A DNA stretch of 64,000 nucleotides from Mitsuaria sp. PDC51 (GCF_900113225.1 NZ_FOZE01000002.1:558001-622000), one strand, 5' to 3'; counted from the stretch's first letter, positions 32,498 through 43,410 are shown. Made by a program: numbers and translations. Notes: generated by a model not told the origin, from the letters alone.

Positions 32498-32552
32498 TCC
32501 CCTGCGCGCCGGCCCGCCCCGCGGGTCGCGCCGATGTCTCCCGGAGCTCCCC

Positions 32553-33893
32553 ATGAGCAAGAAAGTCTTCATCAAGACCTTCGGCTGCCAGATGAACGAG
32601 TACGACTCGGACAAGATGGCCGACGTGCTGCGCGCCGCCGAGGGCTACGAGCCCACCACCGACGTCGAGCAGGCTGACCTGGTGCTGTTCAACACCTGCT
32701 CGGTCCGCGAGAAGGCGCAGGAGAAGGTGTTCTCCGACCTGGGCCGCATCAAGCACCTGAAGGCCAAGGGCGTGATGATCGGCGTCGGCGGCTGCGTCGC
32801 CAGCCAGGAGGGCGCGGCAATCATCGAGCGCGCGCCCTATGTCGACGTCGTCTTCGGCCCGCAGACCCTGCACCGCCTGCCGCAGATGCTGGCTCAGCGC
32901 CAGGAGCAGCTCCGCCCGCAGGTGGACATCTCCTTCCCCGAGATCGAGAAGTTCGACCACCTGCCGCCGGCCCGCGTGGAGGGCGCCTCCGCCTTCGTGT
33001 CCATCATGGAAGGCTGCTCCAAGTACTGCTCCTACTGCGTGGTGCCCTACACCCGCGGCGAGGAGGTCAGCCGGCCCTTCGAGGACGTGCTGGAGGAAGT
33101 CGCCGGCCTGGCGGACCAGGGCGTCAAGGAAGTGACGCTGCTGGGGCAGAACGTGAATGCCTACCGAGGCAAGATGGGCGACTCCGACGAGATCGCCGAC
33201 TTCGCGCTGCTGCTGGAGTACGTGGCCGAGATTCCCGGCATCGAGCGCATCCGCTACACGACCAGCCATCCCAACGAGTTCAGCCAGCGTCTGATCGACG
33301 CCTACGGCAAGATCCCGCAGCTGGTGAACCACGTCCACCTGCCGGTGCAGCACGGCTCGGACCGCATCCTGATGGCGATGAAGCGCGGCTACACCACGCT
33401 GCAGTTCAAGAGCATCGTGCGCAAGCTGCGCGCGGTGCGGCCGGACATCCGCGTCGCCTCGGACTTCATCGTCGGCTTCCCCGGCGAGACCGACGAGGAC
33501 CACGCCAAGACCCTGCAGCTGGTGCGCGACATCGGTTTCGACGCCTCGTTCAGCTTCATCTTCAGCCCGCGCCCCGGCACGCCGGCCGCCAACCTGGCGG
33601 ACGACACGCCCCACGAGGTGAAGGTGCGCCGCCTGCAGGAACTGCAGGCCGAGATCGAGGCCACCGCGATCCGCTACAACGACAGCCTGGTGGGCAAGAC
33701 GGTGCCGGTGCTGGTGTCGGGCCATGCGCGCAAGGACGCCACCGAGCTGATGGGCCGCACCGAGTGCAACCGCATCGTCAACTTCAAGGGCCATGAGCGG
33801 CTGATGCACCAGATCATCCCGATGCGCATCACCGAGGCCTTCGCGCACTCGCTGCGCGGCGAGGTGCCGATCACCGCCGACCTGGCCGGCTGA
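32553..33893 (+). CDS. miaB: tRNA-2-methylthio-N6-dimethylallyladenosine synthase
   Basis: Seen: 446 residues. An N-terminal UPF0004 domain holds the second Fe-S cluster ([28 protein letters not shown]), the radical-SAM domain has [16 protein letters not shown], and a C-terminal TRAM domain ends at about residue 440. It methylthiolates i6A37 of tRNAs reading UNN codons. GGAG precedes the ATG. miaA is not in the window. Confidence 0.98.
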   Translation: MSKKVFIKTFGCQMNEYDSDKMADVLRAAEGYEPTTDVEQADLVLFNTCSVREKAQEKVFSDLGRIKHLKAKGVMIGVGGCVASQEGAAIIERAPYVDVVFGPQTLHRLPQMLAQRQEQLRPQVDISFPEIEKFDHLPPARVEGASAFVSIMEGCSKYCSYCVVPYTRGEEVSRPFEDVLEEVAGLADQGVKEVTLLGQNVNAYRGKMGDSDEIADFALLLEYVAEIPGIERIRYTTSHPNEFSQRLIDAYGKIPQLVNHVHLPVQHGSDRILMAMKRGYTTLQFKSIVRKLRAVRPDIRVASDFIVGFPGETDEDHAKTLQLVRDIGFDASFSFIFSPRPGTPAANLADDTPHEVKVRRLQELQAEIEATAIRYNDSLVGKTVPVLVSGHARKDATELMGRTECNRIVNFKGHERLMHQIIPMRITEAFAHSLRGEVPITADLAG

Positions 33894-33908
33894 GCGGCCC
33901 GCTCAGCC

Positions 33909-34181
33909 TCAGCGCTTGTAGCTGACGCCCCACTGGGCGGCGGTGACGCCCAGCAGCATCAGGCCGTAGCCGGCCATGGTGCCGTCGCGCCCGGTCAGCA
34001 TCAGGGCGGCGGCGATGCCCATCGTCCCGCCCAGTCCGCCCCAGACGGCCAGCGTGCGCCAGCGCATGCCGGCGACGGTCTCCCGCCAGATCAGCTTGAG
34101 CGCCAGCGCCATCAGCGCGGCCACGCCCCAGGCGGGCAGGAACAGGTTGCCGAAATGCCAGACGGCGTCGAGTGGGTCCAC
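33909..34181 (-). CDS. small three-helix membrane protein
   Basis: Seen: 90 residues with three membrane helices: about residues 10-30 ([20 protein letters not shown]), 42-60 and 68-82. It is read from a GTG at 34181 because the membrane protein begins there and the longer frame has no matching character; no Shine-Dalgarno is obvious, so the start is uncertain. It lies between miaB and the divergent hemA. I do not recognise the family beyond a resemblance to unnamed Burkholderiales membrane proteins at this locus. Confidence 0.6.
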   Translation of the reverse strand: MDPLDAVWHFGNLFLPAWGVAALMALALKLIWRETVAGMRWRTLAVWGGLGGTMGIAAALMLTGRDGTMAGYGLMLLGVTAAQWGVSYKR

Positions 34182-34298
34182 GGGTCGGTTCGCTCCGGGC
34201 GAGGGGAAAAAGTGTGACGAAAGCGCCGTTCTTGACGCATCCCGGGGCGATGAGCGCGCCGCCAAGGCCGGTGCGATGCACGGGTCGGGGCGGAATTT

Positions 34299-34304
34299 TA
34301 TAAT
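34299..34304 (+). promoter_or_regulatory. perfect -10 element of hemA (leaderless transcript candidate)
   Basis: Seen: TATAAT lies eight bases before the hemA ATG at 34312, so transcription would begin at or one base before the A of the start codon. No Shine-Dalgarno is present and no good -35 at the expected distance. Confidence 0.6.
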
Positions 34305-34311
34305 CGCGGCC

Positions 34312-35640
34312 ATGTCCGTCTTCGCCCTCGGCCTGAACCACACGTCCGCGCCCCTCGACCTGCGCGGACGTTTCGCGTTCACGCTCGAGCAACTGGCGCC
34401 GACGCTGCTGCGCTTCCAGGACCAGGTCGGCGCGCCGCAGCGCCGCCGGGCCACCGCGGCGGAAGCCGCCATCCTCTCCACCTGCAACCGCACCGAGCTC
34501 TACGTCGCCGGCGACGCCGACATGGTCCGCCCCGCGGTGGACTGGCTGGCGCAGGTGGGCGGCGTCGGCAGCGCGACGCTGATGGACCATGCCTATGTCG
34601 TCGAGGACGGCGCCGCGGCCCGGCACGCCTTCCGGGTCGCCAGCGGGCTGGACTCGATGGTGCTGGGCGAGCCGCAGATCCTGGGCCAGCTCAAGCAGGC
34701 CGTGCGCGAGGCCGACCAGGCCGGCACCCTCGGTACGACGCTGCACCAGCTCTTCCAGCGCAGCTTCTCGGTCGCCAAGGAAGTGCGCAGCTCCACCGAG
34801 ATCGGCAGCCACTCGATCAGCATGGCCGCCGCGTCGGTCCGGCTGGCCGCCCAGCTGTTCGAGCACCTTGCCGACATCCGCGTGCTGCTGGTCGGCGCGG
34901 GCGAGATGATCGAGCTGGTCGGCACCCATTTCGCGGCCAAGGGCCCGAAGTCGATCTCGGTCGCCAACCGGACGCTGGAGCGCGGCGAGAAGCTCGCCAG
35001 CCATCTGGGCGCCGAGGCCTTCCGCCTCGCCGACCTGCCCGACCGCCTGCACGAATTCGACGCGGTGATCTCCTGCACCGCCTCCAGCCTGCCGCTGATC
35101 GGGCTGGGCGCCGTCGAGCGCGCGCTGAAGAAGCGCCGCCACAAGCCGATGTTCATGGTCGACCTGGCCGTGCCGCGCGACATCGAGCAGGAAGTCGCCC
35201 AGCTGGACGACGTCTATCTCTACACCGTGGACGACCTGTCCAAGCTGGTCCAAACCGCCGGCGAGAAGCGCCAGGCCGCCGTCCAGCAGGCCGAGGCCAT
35301 CATCGAGACCGGCGTGCAGAGCTTCGTCCACTGGCTGGGCCAGCGCCACACGGTGCCGCTGATCCAGGCCCTGCATCAGCAGGCCGACAGCTGGCGCCAG
35401 GCCGAACTCCAGCGCGCCCGCAAGCTGCTGGCCAGAGGCGAGGACATCGACAGCGTGCTGGACGCGCTCGCGCGCGGCCTGACGCAGAAGATGCTGCACG
35501 GCGCGATGGCCGAGCTCAACGGCAGCGACGGCGAGCAGCGCCTGCAGATGGCGCAGACCGTGTCGCGGCTGTTCCTGCGCGGCAGCGCGAAGACGCCCGG
35601 CCTGCGCGCCGACGCGCTCGGCGACGAAGCGGACTCGTAG
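34312..35640 (+). CDS. hemA: glutamyl-tRNA reductase
   Basis: Seen: 442 residues with the N-terminal catalytic domain ([20 protein letters not shown], catalytic Cys58 in [11 protein letters not shown]), the NADPH domain ([17 protein letters not shown]) and the C-terminal helical dimerisation domain. It makes glutamate-1-semialdehyde, the first dedicated step of haem synthesis by the C5 route. The longer frame upstream is not used: the family start is at 34312. It is followed 130 bases later by prfA, the common hemA-prfA-prmC order. Confidence 0.97.
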   Translation: MSVFALGLNHTSAPLDLRGRFAFTLEQLAPTLLRFQDQVGAPQRRRATAAEAAILSTCNRTELYVAGDADMVRPAVDWLAQVGGVGSATLMDHAYVVEDGAAARHAFRVASGLDSMVLGEPQILGQLKQAVREADQAGTLGTTLHQLFQRSFSVAKEVRSSTEIGSHSISMAAASVRLAAQLFEHLADIRVLLVGAGEMIELVGTHFAAKGPKSISVANRTLERGEKLASHLGAEAFRLADLPDRLHEFDAVISCTASSLPLIGLGAVERALKKRRHKPMFMVDLAVPRDIEQEVAQLDDVYLYTVDDLSKLVQTAGEKRQAAVQQAEAIIETGVQSFVHWLGQRHTVPLIQALHQQADSWRQAELQRARKLLARGEDIDSVLDALARGLTQKMLHGAMAELNGSDGEQRLQMAQTVSRLFLRGSAKTPGLRADALGDEADS

Positions 35641-35770
35641 CGGCGATCGCCGCCGGCACCGGCGATGCGCCCGGTGCCCGTTCCGCCCGCGGCCACCGCC
35701 GCGCAGTGTTTCCCCCGCCGCCCGCTCCGTCCGCTCCCCCTTCGAGAGGCCGCCCCCCTCCGGATTCCCC

Positions 35771-36862
35771 ATGAAAGACGCCCTGCGCCAGCAGTTCGAC
35801 CGCCTCGGCTACCGGCTGGCGGAACTCGACACCACCCTCGCCGACGGCAGCGTCGCCGCGGACATGAAGCGCTACCGCGCGCTGACGCGCGAGCAGTCGG
35901 AGGTGTCCTCGCTCGTCGAGCGCTACCGCCGCTACGTCCAGCGCGAACAGGACCTGGCCGCGGCGCGCGAGTTGCTCGACAGCGGCGACGCGGACATGGC
36001 CGAGATGGCGCGCGAGGAGATCGACGCGGCGCAGGCGGACCTCGAGCAGCTCGACCAGGAGCTGCAGCTGGCACTGATCCCCAAGGACCCCGACGACGAT
36101 CGGCCCGCCTTCCTGGAGATCCGCGCCGGTACCGGTGGCGACGAATCGGCGCTCTTCGCCGGCGACCTGACCCGCATGTACACGCGCTTCGCCGAAGCCC
36201 AGGGCTGGCGCTGCGAAGTGCTGTCGGCCAATGAATCGGACCTGGGCGGCTACAAGGAAATCGTGCTGCGGCTCGATGGCGACGGCGTCTACGGGCAGCT
36301 GAAGTTCGAATCCGGCGGCCATCGCGTGCAGCGCGTGCCGGCGACCGAGTCGCAGGGCCGCATCCACACCAGCGCCTGCACGGTCGCCGTCATGGCCGAG
36401 CCCGACGAGGCGGAGGAAATCCAGCTCAATCCCGCCGACCTGCGCATCGACACCTTCCGCGCCAGCGGCGCCGGCGGGCAGCACGTCAACAAGACCGACA
36501 GCGCGATCCGCATCACCCATCTGCCCACCGGCCTGGTCGCCGAATGCCAGGACGACCGCAGCCAGCACCGCAACAAGGCCAAGGCGATGGCGGTGCTCGC
36601 CGCGCGGCTGCGCGAGAAGGACCGCAGCGAGCGCGCCGCCAAGGAGGCGGCCCAGCGCAAGAGCCTGATCGGCAGCGGCGACCGCAGCGATCGCATCCGC
36701 ACCTACAACTTCCCGCAGGGACGCCTGACCGACCACCGGATCAACCTGACGCTGTACAAGCTGGGCGCGATCATGGATGGCGACCTCCGCGACATCCTCC
36801 AGGGCCTGCAGCAGGCGCAGGCGGCCGAGCAGCTTGCCGCGCTGGAAGGCGGGGCGACATGA
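35771..36862 (+). CDS. prfA: peptide chain release factor 1
   Basis: Seen: 363 residues, standard. The GGQ loop [19 protein letters not shown] is present, and the anticodon-mimic tripeptide region for UAG/UAA ([12 protein letters not shown]) identifies RF1 rather than RF2. There is no programmed frameshift. It overlaps prmC by ATGA at 36859-36862, so translation of the methylase that modifies its GGQ glutamine is coupled to it. Confidence 0.97.
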   Translation: MKDALRQQFDRLGYRLAELDTTLADGSVAADMKRYRALTREQSEVSSLVERYRRYVQREQDLAAARELLDSGDADMAEMAREEIDAAQADLEQLDQELQLALIPKDPDDDRPAFLEIRAGTGGDESALFAGDLTRMYTRFAEAQGWRCEVLSANESDLGGYKEIVLRLDGDGVYGQLKFESGGHRVQRVPATESQGRIHTSACTVAVMAEPDEAEEIQLNPADLRIDTFRASGAGGQHVNKTDSAIRITHLPTGLVAECQDDRSQHRNKAKAMAVLAARLREKDRSERAAKEAAQRKSLIGSGDRSDRIRTYNFPQGRLTDHRINLTLYKLGAIMDGDLRDILQGLQQAQAAEQLAALEGGAT

Positions 36863-37740
36863 GCATCCGCAATGGCCACGCCGACGCCGACCCGGGCGCT
36901 CGACCGGGCGGCGGCTCCGCGCTGACCGTCGTCGACGCCGAGCGGGCCGCGATCGCCGCCGGCCTGCCGCGCGCCGAGGCGCAGTACCTGCTGCAAGCGC
37001 TGCTCGGGGTCTCTCGCGCTTGGCTGATCGGCCATGACACGGACCTGCTCGACGCCGTGACGGCGGAGCGCTTCCACCACTGGCTGGCGCGCCGCCTGGA
37101 TGGCGTGCCGCTGGCCTACCTCACCGGCGAGAAGGAGTTCTTCGGCCTGACGCTACGCGTCACGCCGGACACCTTGATCCCCCGTCCCGACACCGAGCTG
37201 CTGGTCCAGTGGGCGCTGGAGCGCCTGGAGGGGCCGCGTCCCCCGCGCGTCGTGGACCTGGGCACCGGCACCGGCGCGATCGCGCTGTCGATCAAGTCGC
37301 AGCGGCCGGACGCCGATGTCCGCATGGTCGACTTCAGCCCGGGCGCGCTGGCGGTGGCGCTGGATAACGCGCAGCGACTGGGCTTGCAGGTCGACGGTCA
37401 CCTGGGAAGCTGGTTCGAGCCCCTGGCGGGTCAGCCCCCCTTCGACCTGATCGTCAGCAACCCGCCCTACGTGGCGGGGGACGACCACCACCTGGACGCC
37501 CTGAAGCACGAACCCCGCACCGCGCTCACCCCCGAAGGGGATGGCCTGGCCGACCTTCGCCACCTGATCGAGGGGGCCCCCGCGTGGCTGCGGCCCGACG
37601 GTTGGCTGCTGCTGGAGCATGGTTTCGACCAGGCCGACGCCGTCGCGGCGATGCTGCGCGCGCGGGGCTTCCTCGCGGTCGAGACCCGCCGCGACCTGGG
37701 CGGCCAGCCTCGCGCCACCGGCGGTCGTTGGCCCGGCTGA
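36859..37740 (+). CDS. prmC: release factor glutamine methyltransferase PrmC
   Basis: Seen: 293 residues with an N-terminal helical domain and a class I methyltransferase fold: [15 protein letters not shown] and the glutamine-binding NPPY in [13 protein letters not shown]. The end has the [13 protein letters not shown] motif of the family. It methylates the Gln of the GGQ motif in RF1 and RF2. Start overlaps prfA by four bases. The first 25 residues are a poorly conserved, Asp/Gly-rich extension. Confidence 0.96.
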   Translation: MSIRNGHADADPGARPGGGSALTVVDAERAAIAAGLPRAEAQYLLQALLGVSRAWLIGHDTDLLDAVTAERFHHWLARRLDGVPLAYLTGEKEFFGLTLRVTPDTLIPRPDTELLVQWALERLEGPRPPRVVDLGTGTGAIALSIKSQRPDADVRMVDFSPGALAVALDNAQRLGLQVDGHLGSWFEPLAGQPPFDLIVSNPPYVAGDDHHLDALKHEPRTALTPEGDGLADLRHLIEGAPAWLRPDGWLLLEHGFDQADAVAAMLRARGFLAVETRRDLGGQPRATGGRWPG

Positions 37741-37952
37741 GCGCGCGTCGCGTTCGGATCTCAACCATTTGCACCCAACTTCACACGCTGTTTCCACACT
37801 GCGGGAACCTGCGCCGGGAATCCGCAACAGTGCCTGGAAACCCCCGCAACTCGATCTGGCGCGGTAACTCGGTGGGGCGTAGCATGGTCTGACTTGGTGC
37901 CCGTTTTGAACCATTTCGAAACGGGTGTTGTCGTCAGTCTGGGAGACCTGTC

Positions 37953-38570
37953 ATGCGCGCCGCCCCCTTGCTCTTGCGCCTTGCCGTGGTCCTGGCCGGC
38001 AGTGTCTGCATGGCCGGTGCCGCCTGGGCCCAACAAGGCCTGCAGTTGAAGCCCGACCGCAAAGCCTTCACCGCTTGGCAGGCCCGCCTGCAGGTGAGCC
38101 AGAGCCAGGACGACGACGCCCTCTCCTTCGACGCCCGCCGCGGCAGCCGCCTGCTGAGCGCCAACCTGCTGGCGGACTATTACCTGACCGGTTCCGGCCT
38201 GGGCGCCGGCACGCGTGGCGGCCTGCGGGCCACCGGGGGGCTGATGCTGGGCCCGATGTCGCTGCTGCAGAGCAGCTCCGGCCTGGCGCTCGGCCGCGGC
38301 GCGGCCTTGACGCCGTCGCTGTCGGCGGGCAGCCGCAGCCTCAGCCTGCTCACCGGCCCGGATCGCGAGCCCAACCTCTCGCTGTCCTATGTCGGCGTCG
38401 GCTACACCAGCTACTCGCTGCGGGGCGGTTGGGGCTTCAGCGCCGACCTGGGCGTGGTCGGTGGCGGTGCCTCGGCGCTGCGCCTGGGCAACAGCGCGCC
38501 GCAGGCCGATCTGTCGCAGGACCTGCGCTACCGGCCGGTCGTCCAGTTCGGCGTCAGCTACAGCTTCTGA
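37953..38570 (+). CDS. small outer-membrane beta-barrel protein
   Basis: Seen: 205 residues with a signal peptide ending AAWAQ (about residue 27) and alternating Gly- and Leu-rich strands that finish in the classical outer-membrane C-terminus QFGVSYSF (terminal Phe). Tyr/Gly alternation such as YVGVGYTSYSLRGGWGFSA fits an 8-10 strand barrel. I do not recognise a specific function. GGAGA precedes the ATG. It interrupts the prfA-prmC / grxD-ubiX cluster. Upstream, a stem CCCGTTTTGAA/TTTCGAAACGGG-like hairpin (about 37899-37924) lies in the leader and may be regulatory. Confidence 0.8.
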   Translation: MRAAPLLLRLAVVLAGSVCMAGAAWAQQGLQLKPDRKAFTAWQARLQVSQSQDDDALSFDARRGSRLLSANLLADYYLTGSGLGAGTRGGLRATGGLMLGPMSLLQSSSGLALGRGAALTPSLSAGSRSLSLLTGPDREPNLSLSYVGVGYTSYSLRGGWGFSADLGVVGGGASALRLGNSAPQADLSQDLRYRPVVQFGVSYSF

Positions 38571-38580
38571 GCGTCACCGC

Positions 38581-38610
38581 CGGCGGATCGACAGCCCTTG
38601 GGCTCCGCCG
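38581..38610 (+). terminator. candidate hairpin after the outer-membrane protein gene
   Basis: Seen: CGGCGG and CCGCCG flank an inner stem AGCCC/GGGCT, giving an imperfect hairpin 10 bases after the stop codon. There is no clear U-tract, so full termination is uncertain. Confidence 0.35.
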
Positions 38611-38719
38611 AGCGCGGGCATGTCCGCTGCCCGATAATCGCCGGATCGCGCGGCCCGCCGTGCCGTCCCGGCGCGCTCCCGCACACGTCTTCCCGCATCA
38701 GCTTTCAGAGGATTCCGCC

Positions 38720-39034
38720 ATGAGCGACGTTCAGCAACGCATCGACGACCTGGTCAAAGGCAACCGGGTCATGCTCTTCATGAAGGGCACCGCCCAGTTC
38801 CCGATGTGCGGCTTCTCCGGCCGCGCGATCCAGATCCTGAAGGCCAGCGGCGCCAGCGAGCTGAAGACCTTCAACGTCCTGGAGGACGAGGGCGTGCGCC
38901 AGGGCATCAAGGAATACGCGAACTGGCCCACCATCCCGCAGCTCTACATCGACGGCGAGTTCGTCGGCGGCTCCGACATCATGATGGAGATGTACGAGAG
39001 CGGCGAGCTGCAGCAGCTGCTGGCCAAGGCCTGA
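38720..39034 (+). CDS. grxD: monothiol glutaredoxin, CGFS type
   Basis: Seen: 104 residues with the CGFS active site (Cys30) and the TIPQLYIDGEFVGGSDI glutathione-binding block. Known: these proteins carry or deliver [2Fe-2S] clusters. It follows prmC across the inserted outer-membrane gene and overlaps ubiX by ATGA (stop TGA, start ATG at 39034), so the two are translated together. Confidence 0.97.
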   Translation: MSDVQQRIDDLVKGNRVMLFMKGTAQFPMCGFSGRAIQILKASGASELKTFNVLEDEGVRQGIKEYANWPTIPQLYIDGEFVGGSDIMMEMYESGELQQLLAKA

Positions 39035-39627
39035 TGACGGCCGCCGCGGCGCAGCGTCCACGCCTGATCGTCGGTATCACCGGCGCGACGGGCGCGGCCT
39101 ACGGGCTGCAGCTGCTGCGCCGCGCCCGCGCGATCGGGGCGGAAACCCACCTCATCCTGAGCCCCGCCGGCGTGCTGAACGCCCACCATGAACTGGGGCT
39201 CGCGCGCGATGCGCTCGAGCGCGAGGCGGACGTCGCCTACGCGCCCGGCGACATCGGCGCCTGCGTCGCCAGCGGCAGCTTCCCGACCGCCGCGATGGTG
39301 ATCGCGCCCTGCTCGATGCGCACGCTCGCCGCGGTCGCGCACGGGCTGTCGGACAACCTCATGAGCCGCGCCGCCGACGTCACGCTCAAGGAGCGCCGCC
39401 GGCTGATCCTGATGGTGCGCGAGACGCCGCTGAACCTTGCCCACCTGCGCAACATGACGGCGGTGACCGAGATGGGCGGCATCGTCTTCCCGCCGCTGCC
39501 GGCGCTTTACCTGAAGCCGACCTCGATCGAAGAGATGGTCGCGGAAACGGTCGAACGCGTGCTTGAACTGGCGCAGTTGCCGGGCGCCGCGCCGCAGGCC
39601 TGGCAGGGATTGCGTTCCCACGCCTGA
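39034..39627 (+). CDS. ubiX: flavin prenyltransferase
   Basis: Seen: 197 residues with the flavin-binding VGITGATGAAYG, a central IAPCSMRTLAAVAHGLSDNL block and RRLILMVRETPLNLAHLRNM, all hallmarks of UbiX/Pad1. It makes prenylated FMN for the decarboxylase UbiD in ubiquinone synthesis. Its start codon overlaps the grxD stop. ispB, for the octaprenyl side-chain of the same quinone, is 8 kb away in the window. Confidence 0.97.
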   Translation: MTAAAAQRPRLIVGITGATGAAYGLQLLRRARAIGAETHLILSPAGVLNAHHELGLARDALEREADVAYAPGDIGACVASGSFPTAAMVIAPCSMRTLAAVAHGLSDNLMSRAADVTLKERRRLILMVRETPLNLAHLRNMTAVTEMGGIVFPPLPALYLKPTSIEEMVAETVERVLELAQLPGAAPQAWQGLRSHA

Positions 39628-39716
39628 ACCCGATGCGGCCGGGCATCGAGGGCGCCCGCCGGTGGTCCGACCTGAGCGCTCGCGATCACCCGTGAGCGCG
39701 CTCCCGCGCCGGGGCC

Positions 39717-40391
39717 TCAGCTCTGTCCCGGCATCAGCCAGGCCTTGCGCGCGCCCATCACCAGGTTCGGATACTCGGCCCGACCGCGGCTGCCGTTGTA
39801 GCGCCCCAGCGCGAGGAACAGATTGCCCTTCTCGATGTCGAGGTAGTGACGCAGGATCACGCAGCCGAAGCGCAGGTTGGTCTGCATGTGGAACAGCCGG
39901 GACACCTGCCCGTCACCGATCGAGCGCGTCCAGAACGGCATCACCTGCATGTAGCCGCGCGCGCCCGCCACGCTGATCGCGTACTTGCGGAAGCCGCTCT
40001 CCACCTGCACCAGGCCCAGCACCAGCGCCGGCTCCAGGCCCGCGCGCGCGCTCTCGTACCAGAGCGTCTCCAGGAACTCGATCCGCGTCTGCGTTTCGCT
40101 CTTCTTGCGCTTCATGCGCTCGCTCATCTCCCCCAGCCAGCGCAGGTAGGCCAGGCGCGGCTCGATGGCGTCGAAACGGGGCTTGGGCGGAGCGTCCGAG
40201 GCGATCGCCGCCGACAGCGCCGAGCGCACGGCGTCGGCCAGCGGCTCTTCCTGCTGGGCGCCGGCGAACGCCGGTCGCGGCAGGCAGGCGGCCGCGCCCG
40301 CAAGCAGCAGCGCGCGGCGGGAACTCGGGGAGATCGTCGGGGAGCGGAAAGCGGTCACGTCAACGGAAAGAGGATCGGCGGCGATCGACAT
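39717..40391 (-). CDS. lytic transglycosylase (SLT domain)
   Basis: Seen: 224 residues with a signal-like region (RRALLLAGAAACLPRPAFA) and an SLT domain whose catalytic Glu131 lies in LGLVQVESGFRKYAIS, followed by GARGYMQVMPFW and RYNGSRGRAEYPNLV. It cleaves the glycan of peptidoglycan, forming 1,6-anhydro ends, in the periplasm. A Tat-like RR is present before the hydrophobic core, and Cys36 lies close to it, so a lipoprotein form is possible. It follows the DUF418 gene on the same strand. Confidence 0.9.
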   Translation of the reverse strand: MSIAADPLSVDVTAFRSPTISPSSRRALLLAGAAACLPRPAFAGAQQEEPLADAVRSALSAAIASDAPPKPRFDAIEPRLAYLRWLGEMSERMKRKKSETQTRIEFLETLWYESARAGLEPALVLGLVQVESGFRKYAISVAGARGYMQVMPFWTRSIGDGQVSRLFHMQTNLRFGCVILRHYLDIEKGNLFLALGRYNGSRGRAEYPNLVMGARKAWLMPGQS

Positions 40392-40436
40392 CGGAAAGGG
40401 AGAGGCGCGGCATCGTAACGGCGCTGGCCGGCGCCG

Positions 40437-41537
40437 TCAGCGCGACAGCCAGCGTTCCAGCGGCAAAGGTCGCGGTCCGCGCGCCCGCGCGAGCAGCACT
40501 CCGCCCACCCAGTACGCCAGCGCCAGGCCCGCGGTGACCAAGGTGCCTGGTTGCCATGACAGCCCCGCGCCGCTGAACAGCGCAAAGCTCAGCACCGAGC
40601 TGAACAGATAGAGCGTCAGCGTGTGCCGGCCCAGCGGCGCGAGCGCTTCCAGCAGGCGAGGATCGCGCCGCATCCGCAAGACCAGGGCCGGCACCGCGGC
40701 ACTGAGCAGCAGCATCGTCGGGTAGAGATAGAAGATCGCGTAGCGCCCGGTGACGAAGCTGTCGCCATCGCGCAGGCCCGGCCAGAGCAGCGAGGTGAAC
40801 GCGATGTTCACCGCCACCGCCGGCCACAGCCAGCGACGCGACCAGCGCTGCAGCGCGGGTTCCCAGCGCGGGTGGGAGAACAGGCGCAAGCGCGCCGCCA
40901 TCAATCCGCCCGTCATCAGGAGCAGCGGCACCGGGATGCCCAGCGTCATGAAGGCGATCGTCGTCGCGGTGAAGTGGCCGGCATTGCGCAGCGTCCACTC
41001 CGCCCAAGGCGCCGGCGCCGTGAAGGGCACCGAGGGTTCGCCGGCCAGCGGCAGATTCGCCAGCACCATCGTGAAACCGATCACCGCCAAGTTCAGGGCG
41101 ATCAGCACCCGGATCCGCAGCTTCAGCTTGGCCATCGAGTGGCCGGCCCAGACCGCGAGCAGCGAGCCGGCCACGGCATACAGCGTCAGGATGTCGCCCA
41201 TGTAGAGCAGGCAGCCGTGCAGCAGGCCCAGCGTCAGCATCTTGGCCAGCCGGCGGCGGCGCTTGAGCAGGGCTTCCACCCCGCGCGTCTGCGACAGCCC
41301 CTGGCTGTAGCCGAAGAGGAACGCCAGCAGCGCGATGCCCTTGCCCGCCACCAGCGCATGCAGCAGCCAGGACAGCGCCTGGGCCACCAGGCCTTCGTCG
41401 CTGGCGGGCGGGCTCAGCGGGCCGGCGTCGGGCAGCGCCGGATAACCGACCCAGTTGACCGCGACCACCGGCAGCAGCGCCAGCGCGCGGAGCGCGTCCA
41501 CCGCCGCGACGCGCTGCGGCGGACGAGCCGGACTCAC
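40437..41537 (-). CDS. DUF418 polytopic membrane protein
   Basis: Seen: 366 residues with about ten membrane helices. The start [14 protein letters not shown] and the C-terminal [15 protein letters not shown] are characteristic of DUF418/YeiB proteins, which belong to the acyltransferase-3-like clan; substrates are unknown. The start codon is GTG at 41537, overlapping the proS stop (GTGA), so it is translated from the proS mRNA. The family also has a Gly/Asp-rich helix break [12 protein letters not shown], seen here. Confidence 0.88.
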   Translation of the reverse strand: MSPARPPQRVAAVDALRALALLPVVAVNWVGYPALPDAGPLSPPASDEGLVAQALSWLLHALVAGKGIALLAFLFGYSQGLSQTRGVEALLKRRRRLAKMLTLGLLHGCLLYMGDILTLYAVAGSLLAVWAGHSMAKLKLRIRVLIALNLAVIGFTMVLANLPLAGEPSVPFTAPAPWAEWTLRNAGHFTATTIAFMTLGIPVPLLLMTGGLMAARLRLFSHPRWEPALQRWSRRWLWPAVAVNIAFTSLLWPGLRDGDSFVTGRYAIFYLYPTMLLLSAAVPALVLRMRRDPRLLEALAPLGRHTLTLYLFSSVLSFALFSGAGLSWQPGTLVTAGLALAYWVGGVLLARARGPRPLPLERWLSR

Positions 41538-43276
41538 GCCAGGCGTTGCTTCAGGTGGGCGACCACCTCAGCCAGCGCCAGCTTGGTGGCGGCGGCATCG
41601 CGACGGCCCTGCACCTCGACCTGGCCTTCCTTCAGGCCGCGATCGGAAATCACGACCCGGTGCGGCACGCCGACGAGTTCCCAGTCGGCGAACATCGCGC
41701 CGGGGCGCTCGCCGCGATCGTCCAGCAGCACATCGATGCCCAGGTCCAGCAACTCGTCGTAGAGCTTCGTCGCGGCGGCCTTCACCTCCTCGTTGCGGTC
41801 CATGCCGATCGGGCAGATCACGACGGTGAAGGGGGCGATCGACGCCGGCCAGACGATGCCGCGCTCATCGTGGTTCTGCTCGATCGCCGCGCCCAGGATG
41901 CGGGTCACGCCGATGCCGTAGCAGCCCATCTCCATCAGCTGCGGCTTGCCGTTCTCGTCCAGGTAGGTCGCGTTCATCGCGGCCGAGTACTTCGTGCCCA
42001 GATAGAAGACGTGGCCGACCTCGATGCCGCGCTGGATCGCCAGCACGCCCTTGCCGTCCGGCGACGGGTCGCCTTCGACGACGTTGCGGATGTCGGCGAC
42101 CAGGTCGGGCTCGGGCAGGTCGCGGCCCCAGTTGGCGCCGGTGAAGTGGAAGTCGGCCTCGTTGGCGCCGCAGACGAAATCCGACATGTTCGCGACCGTG
42201 CGGTCGGCGATGACCTTGACCGGCTGCTTCAGGCCGATCGGGCCCAGGTAGCCGGGCTTGCAGCCGAAGTGGGCGTCGATCTCCGCGGCGGTCGCGAAGC
42301 GGAAGCCACCCTTCAAGCCTTCCAGCTTGCCGGCCTTCACTTCGTTCAGGTCGTGGTCGCCGCGCACCAGCAGCAGCCAGACCTGCGACTCGACGATCGT
42401 GCCGTGTTCATCGAGTTCGTCGGTCGCCAGCACCAGCGACTTCACCGTCTGCGACAGCGGCAGCTTCAGCAGCTCGGCCACATCGGCGCAGGTCGCCTTG
42501 CCGGGGGTCGGCGTCTTCGTCAGCGCCTGCGTCGCGGCACCCCGCGCCGCGATCAGCGACAGCGCCTCGGCCAACTCGATGTTGGCGGCGTAGTCGCTGG
42601 TCGGGCAGTAGATGATCGCGTCCTCGCCGGTCTCGGCGATGACCTGGAATTCATGCGAGCGGTCGCCGCCGATCGCGCCGGTGTCCGCCGCCACGGCGCG
42701 GTATTGCAGGCCCAGGCGATCGAAGATCCGGCAGTAGGCCGCGTACATGTTGTCGTAGCTGCGGCCGGCCGCGTCCTTGTCGCGGTCGAACGAGTACGCG
42801 TCCTTCATCGTGAACTCGCGCCCGCGCATGATGCCGAAGCGGGGCCGGCGCTCGTCGCGGAACTTCGTCTGGATGTGATAGAAGTTCTTCGGCAGCTGCT
42901 TGTAGCTGCGCAGCTCCTGGCGGGCGATGTCGGTGATGACCTCCTCCGACGTCGGCTGGATGATGAAGTCACGGCCGTGGCGATCCTTCACCCGCAGCAG
43001 CTCGGGGCCCATCTTGTCGAAGCGGCCGGTCTCCTGCCAGAGCTCCGCCGGCTGCACGACCGGCATCAGCAGCTCGACCGCGCCGGCGCGATTCATCTCG
43101 GTGCGGATGATGTGCTCGACCTTGCGGATCACCCGCAGGCCCATCGGCATGTAGTTGTAGATGCCGGCGCCCAGGCGCTTGATCATGCCGGCCCGCATCA
43201 TGAGCTTGTGGCTGACGATTTCCGCGTCGGCGGGGGCTTCCTTGAGCGTGGAGACGAAGAACTGGGAGGCTTTCAT
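41534..43276 (-). CDS. proS: prolyl-tRNA synthetase
   Basis: Seen: 580 residues, the bacterial-type ProRS with class II motifs [21 protein letters not shown], the motif 2 region [22 protein letters not shown], the inserted YbaK-like editing domain (about 225-405) and motif 3 [17 protein letters not shown]. The anticodon-binding domain follows. The ATG at 43276 is chosen because the family begins MKASQFF. It overlaps the DUF418 gene by four bases and is divergent from rppH. Confidence 0.97.
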   Translation of the reverse strand: MKASQFFVSTLKEAPADAEIVSHKLMMRAGMIKRLGAGIYNYMPMGLRVIRKVEHIIRTEMNRAGAVELLMPVVQPAELWQETGRFDKMGPELLRVKDRHGRDFIIQPTSEEVITDIARQELRSYKQLPKNFYHIQTKFRDERRPRFGIMRGREFTMKDAYSFDRDKDAAGRSYDNMYAAYCRIFDRLGLQYRAVAADTGAIGGDRSHEFQVIAETGEDAIIYCPTSDYAANIELAEALSLIAARGAATQALTKTPTPGKATCADVAELLKLPLSQTVKSLVLATDELDEHGTIVESQVWLLLVRGDHDLNEVKAGKLEGLKGGFRFATAAEIDAHFGCKPGYLGPIGLKQPVKVIADRTVANMSDFVCGANEADFHFTGANWGRDLPEPDLVADIRNVVEGDPSPDGKGVLAIQRGIEVGHVFYLGTKYSAAMNATYLDENGKPQLMEMGCYGIGVTRILGAAIEQNHDERGIVWPASIAPFTVVICPIGMDRNEEVKAAATKLYDELLDLGIDVLLDDRGERPGAMFADWELVGVPHRVVISDRGLKEGQVEVQGRRDAAATKLALAEVVAHLKQRLA

Positions 43277-43410
43277 GGGCGCAGAAAATAAAAGTCCGCG
43301 GTCAGCCGTGCCGCCGCGGAAAAACCGTTCACCACCGAGGGTTAGCGATGATCGCGCCGGGGCTCGGGCCCGGTGCAATAATCAATCCAACGAATGATTT
43401 GAGGTTGATT

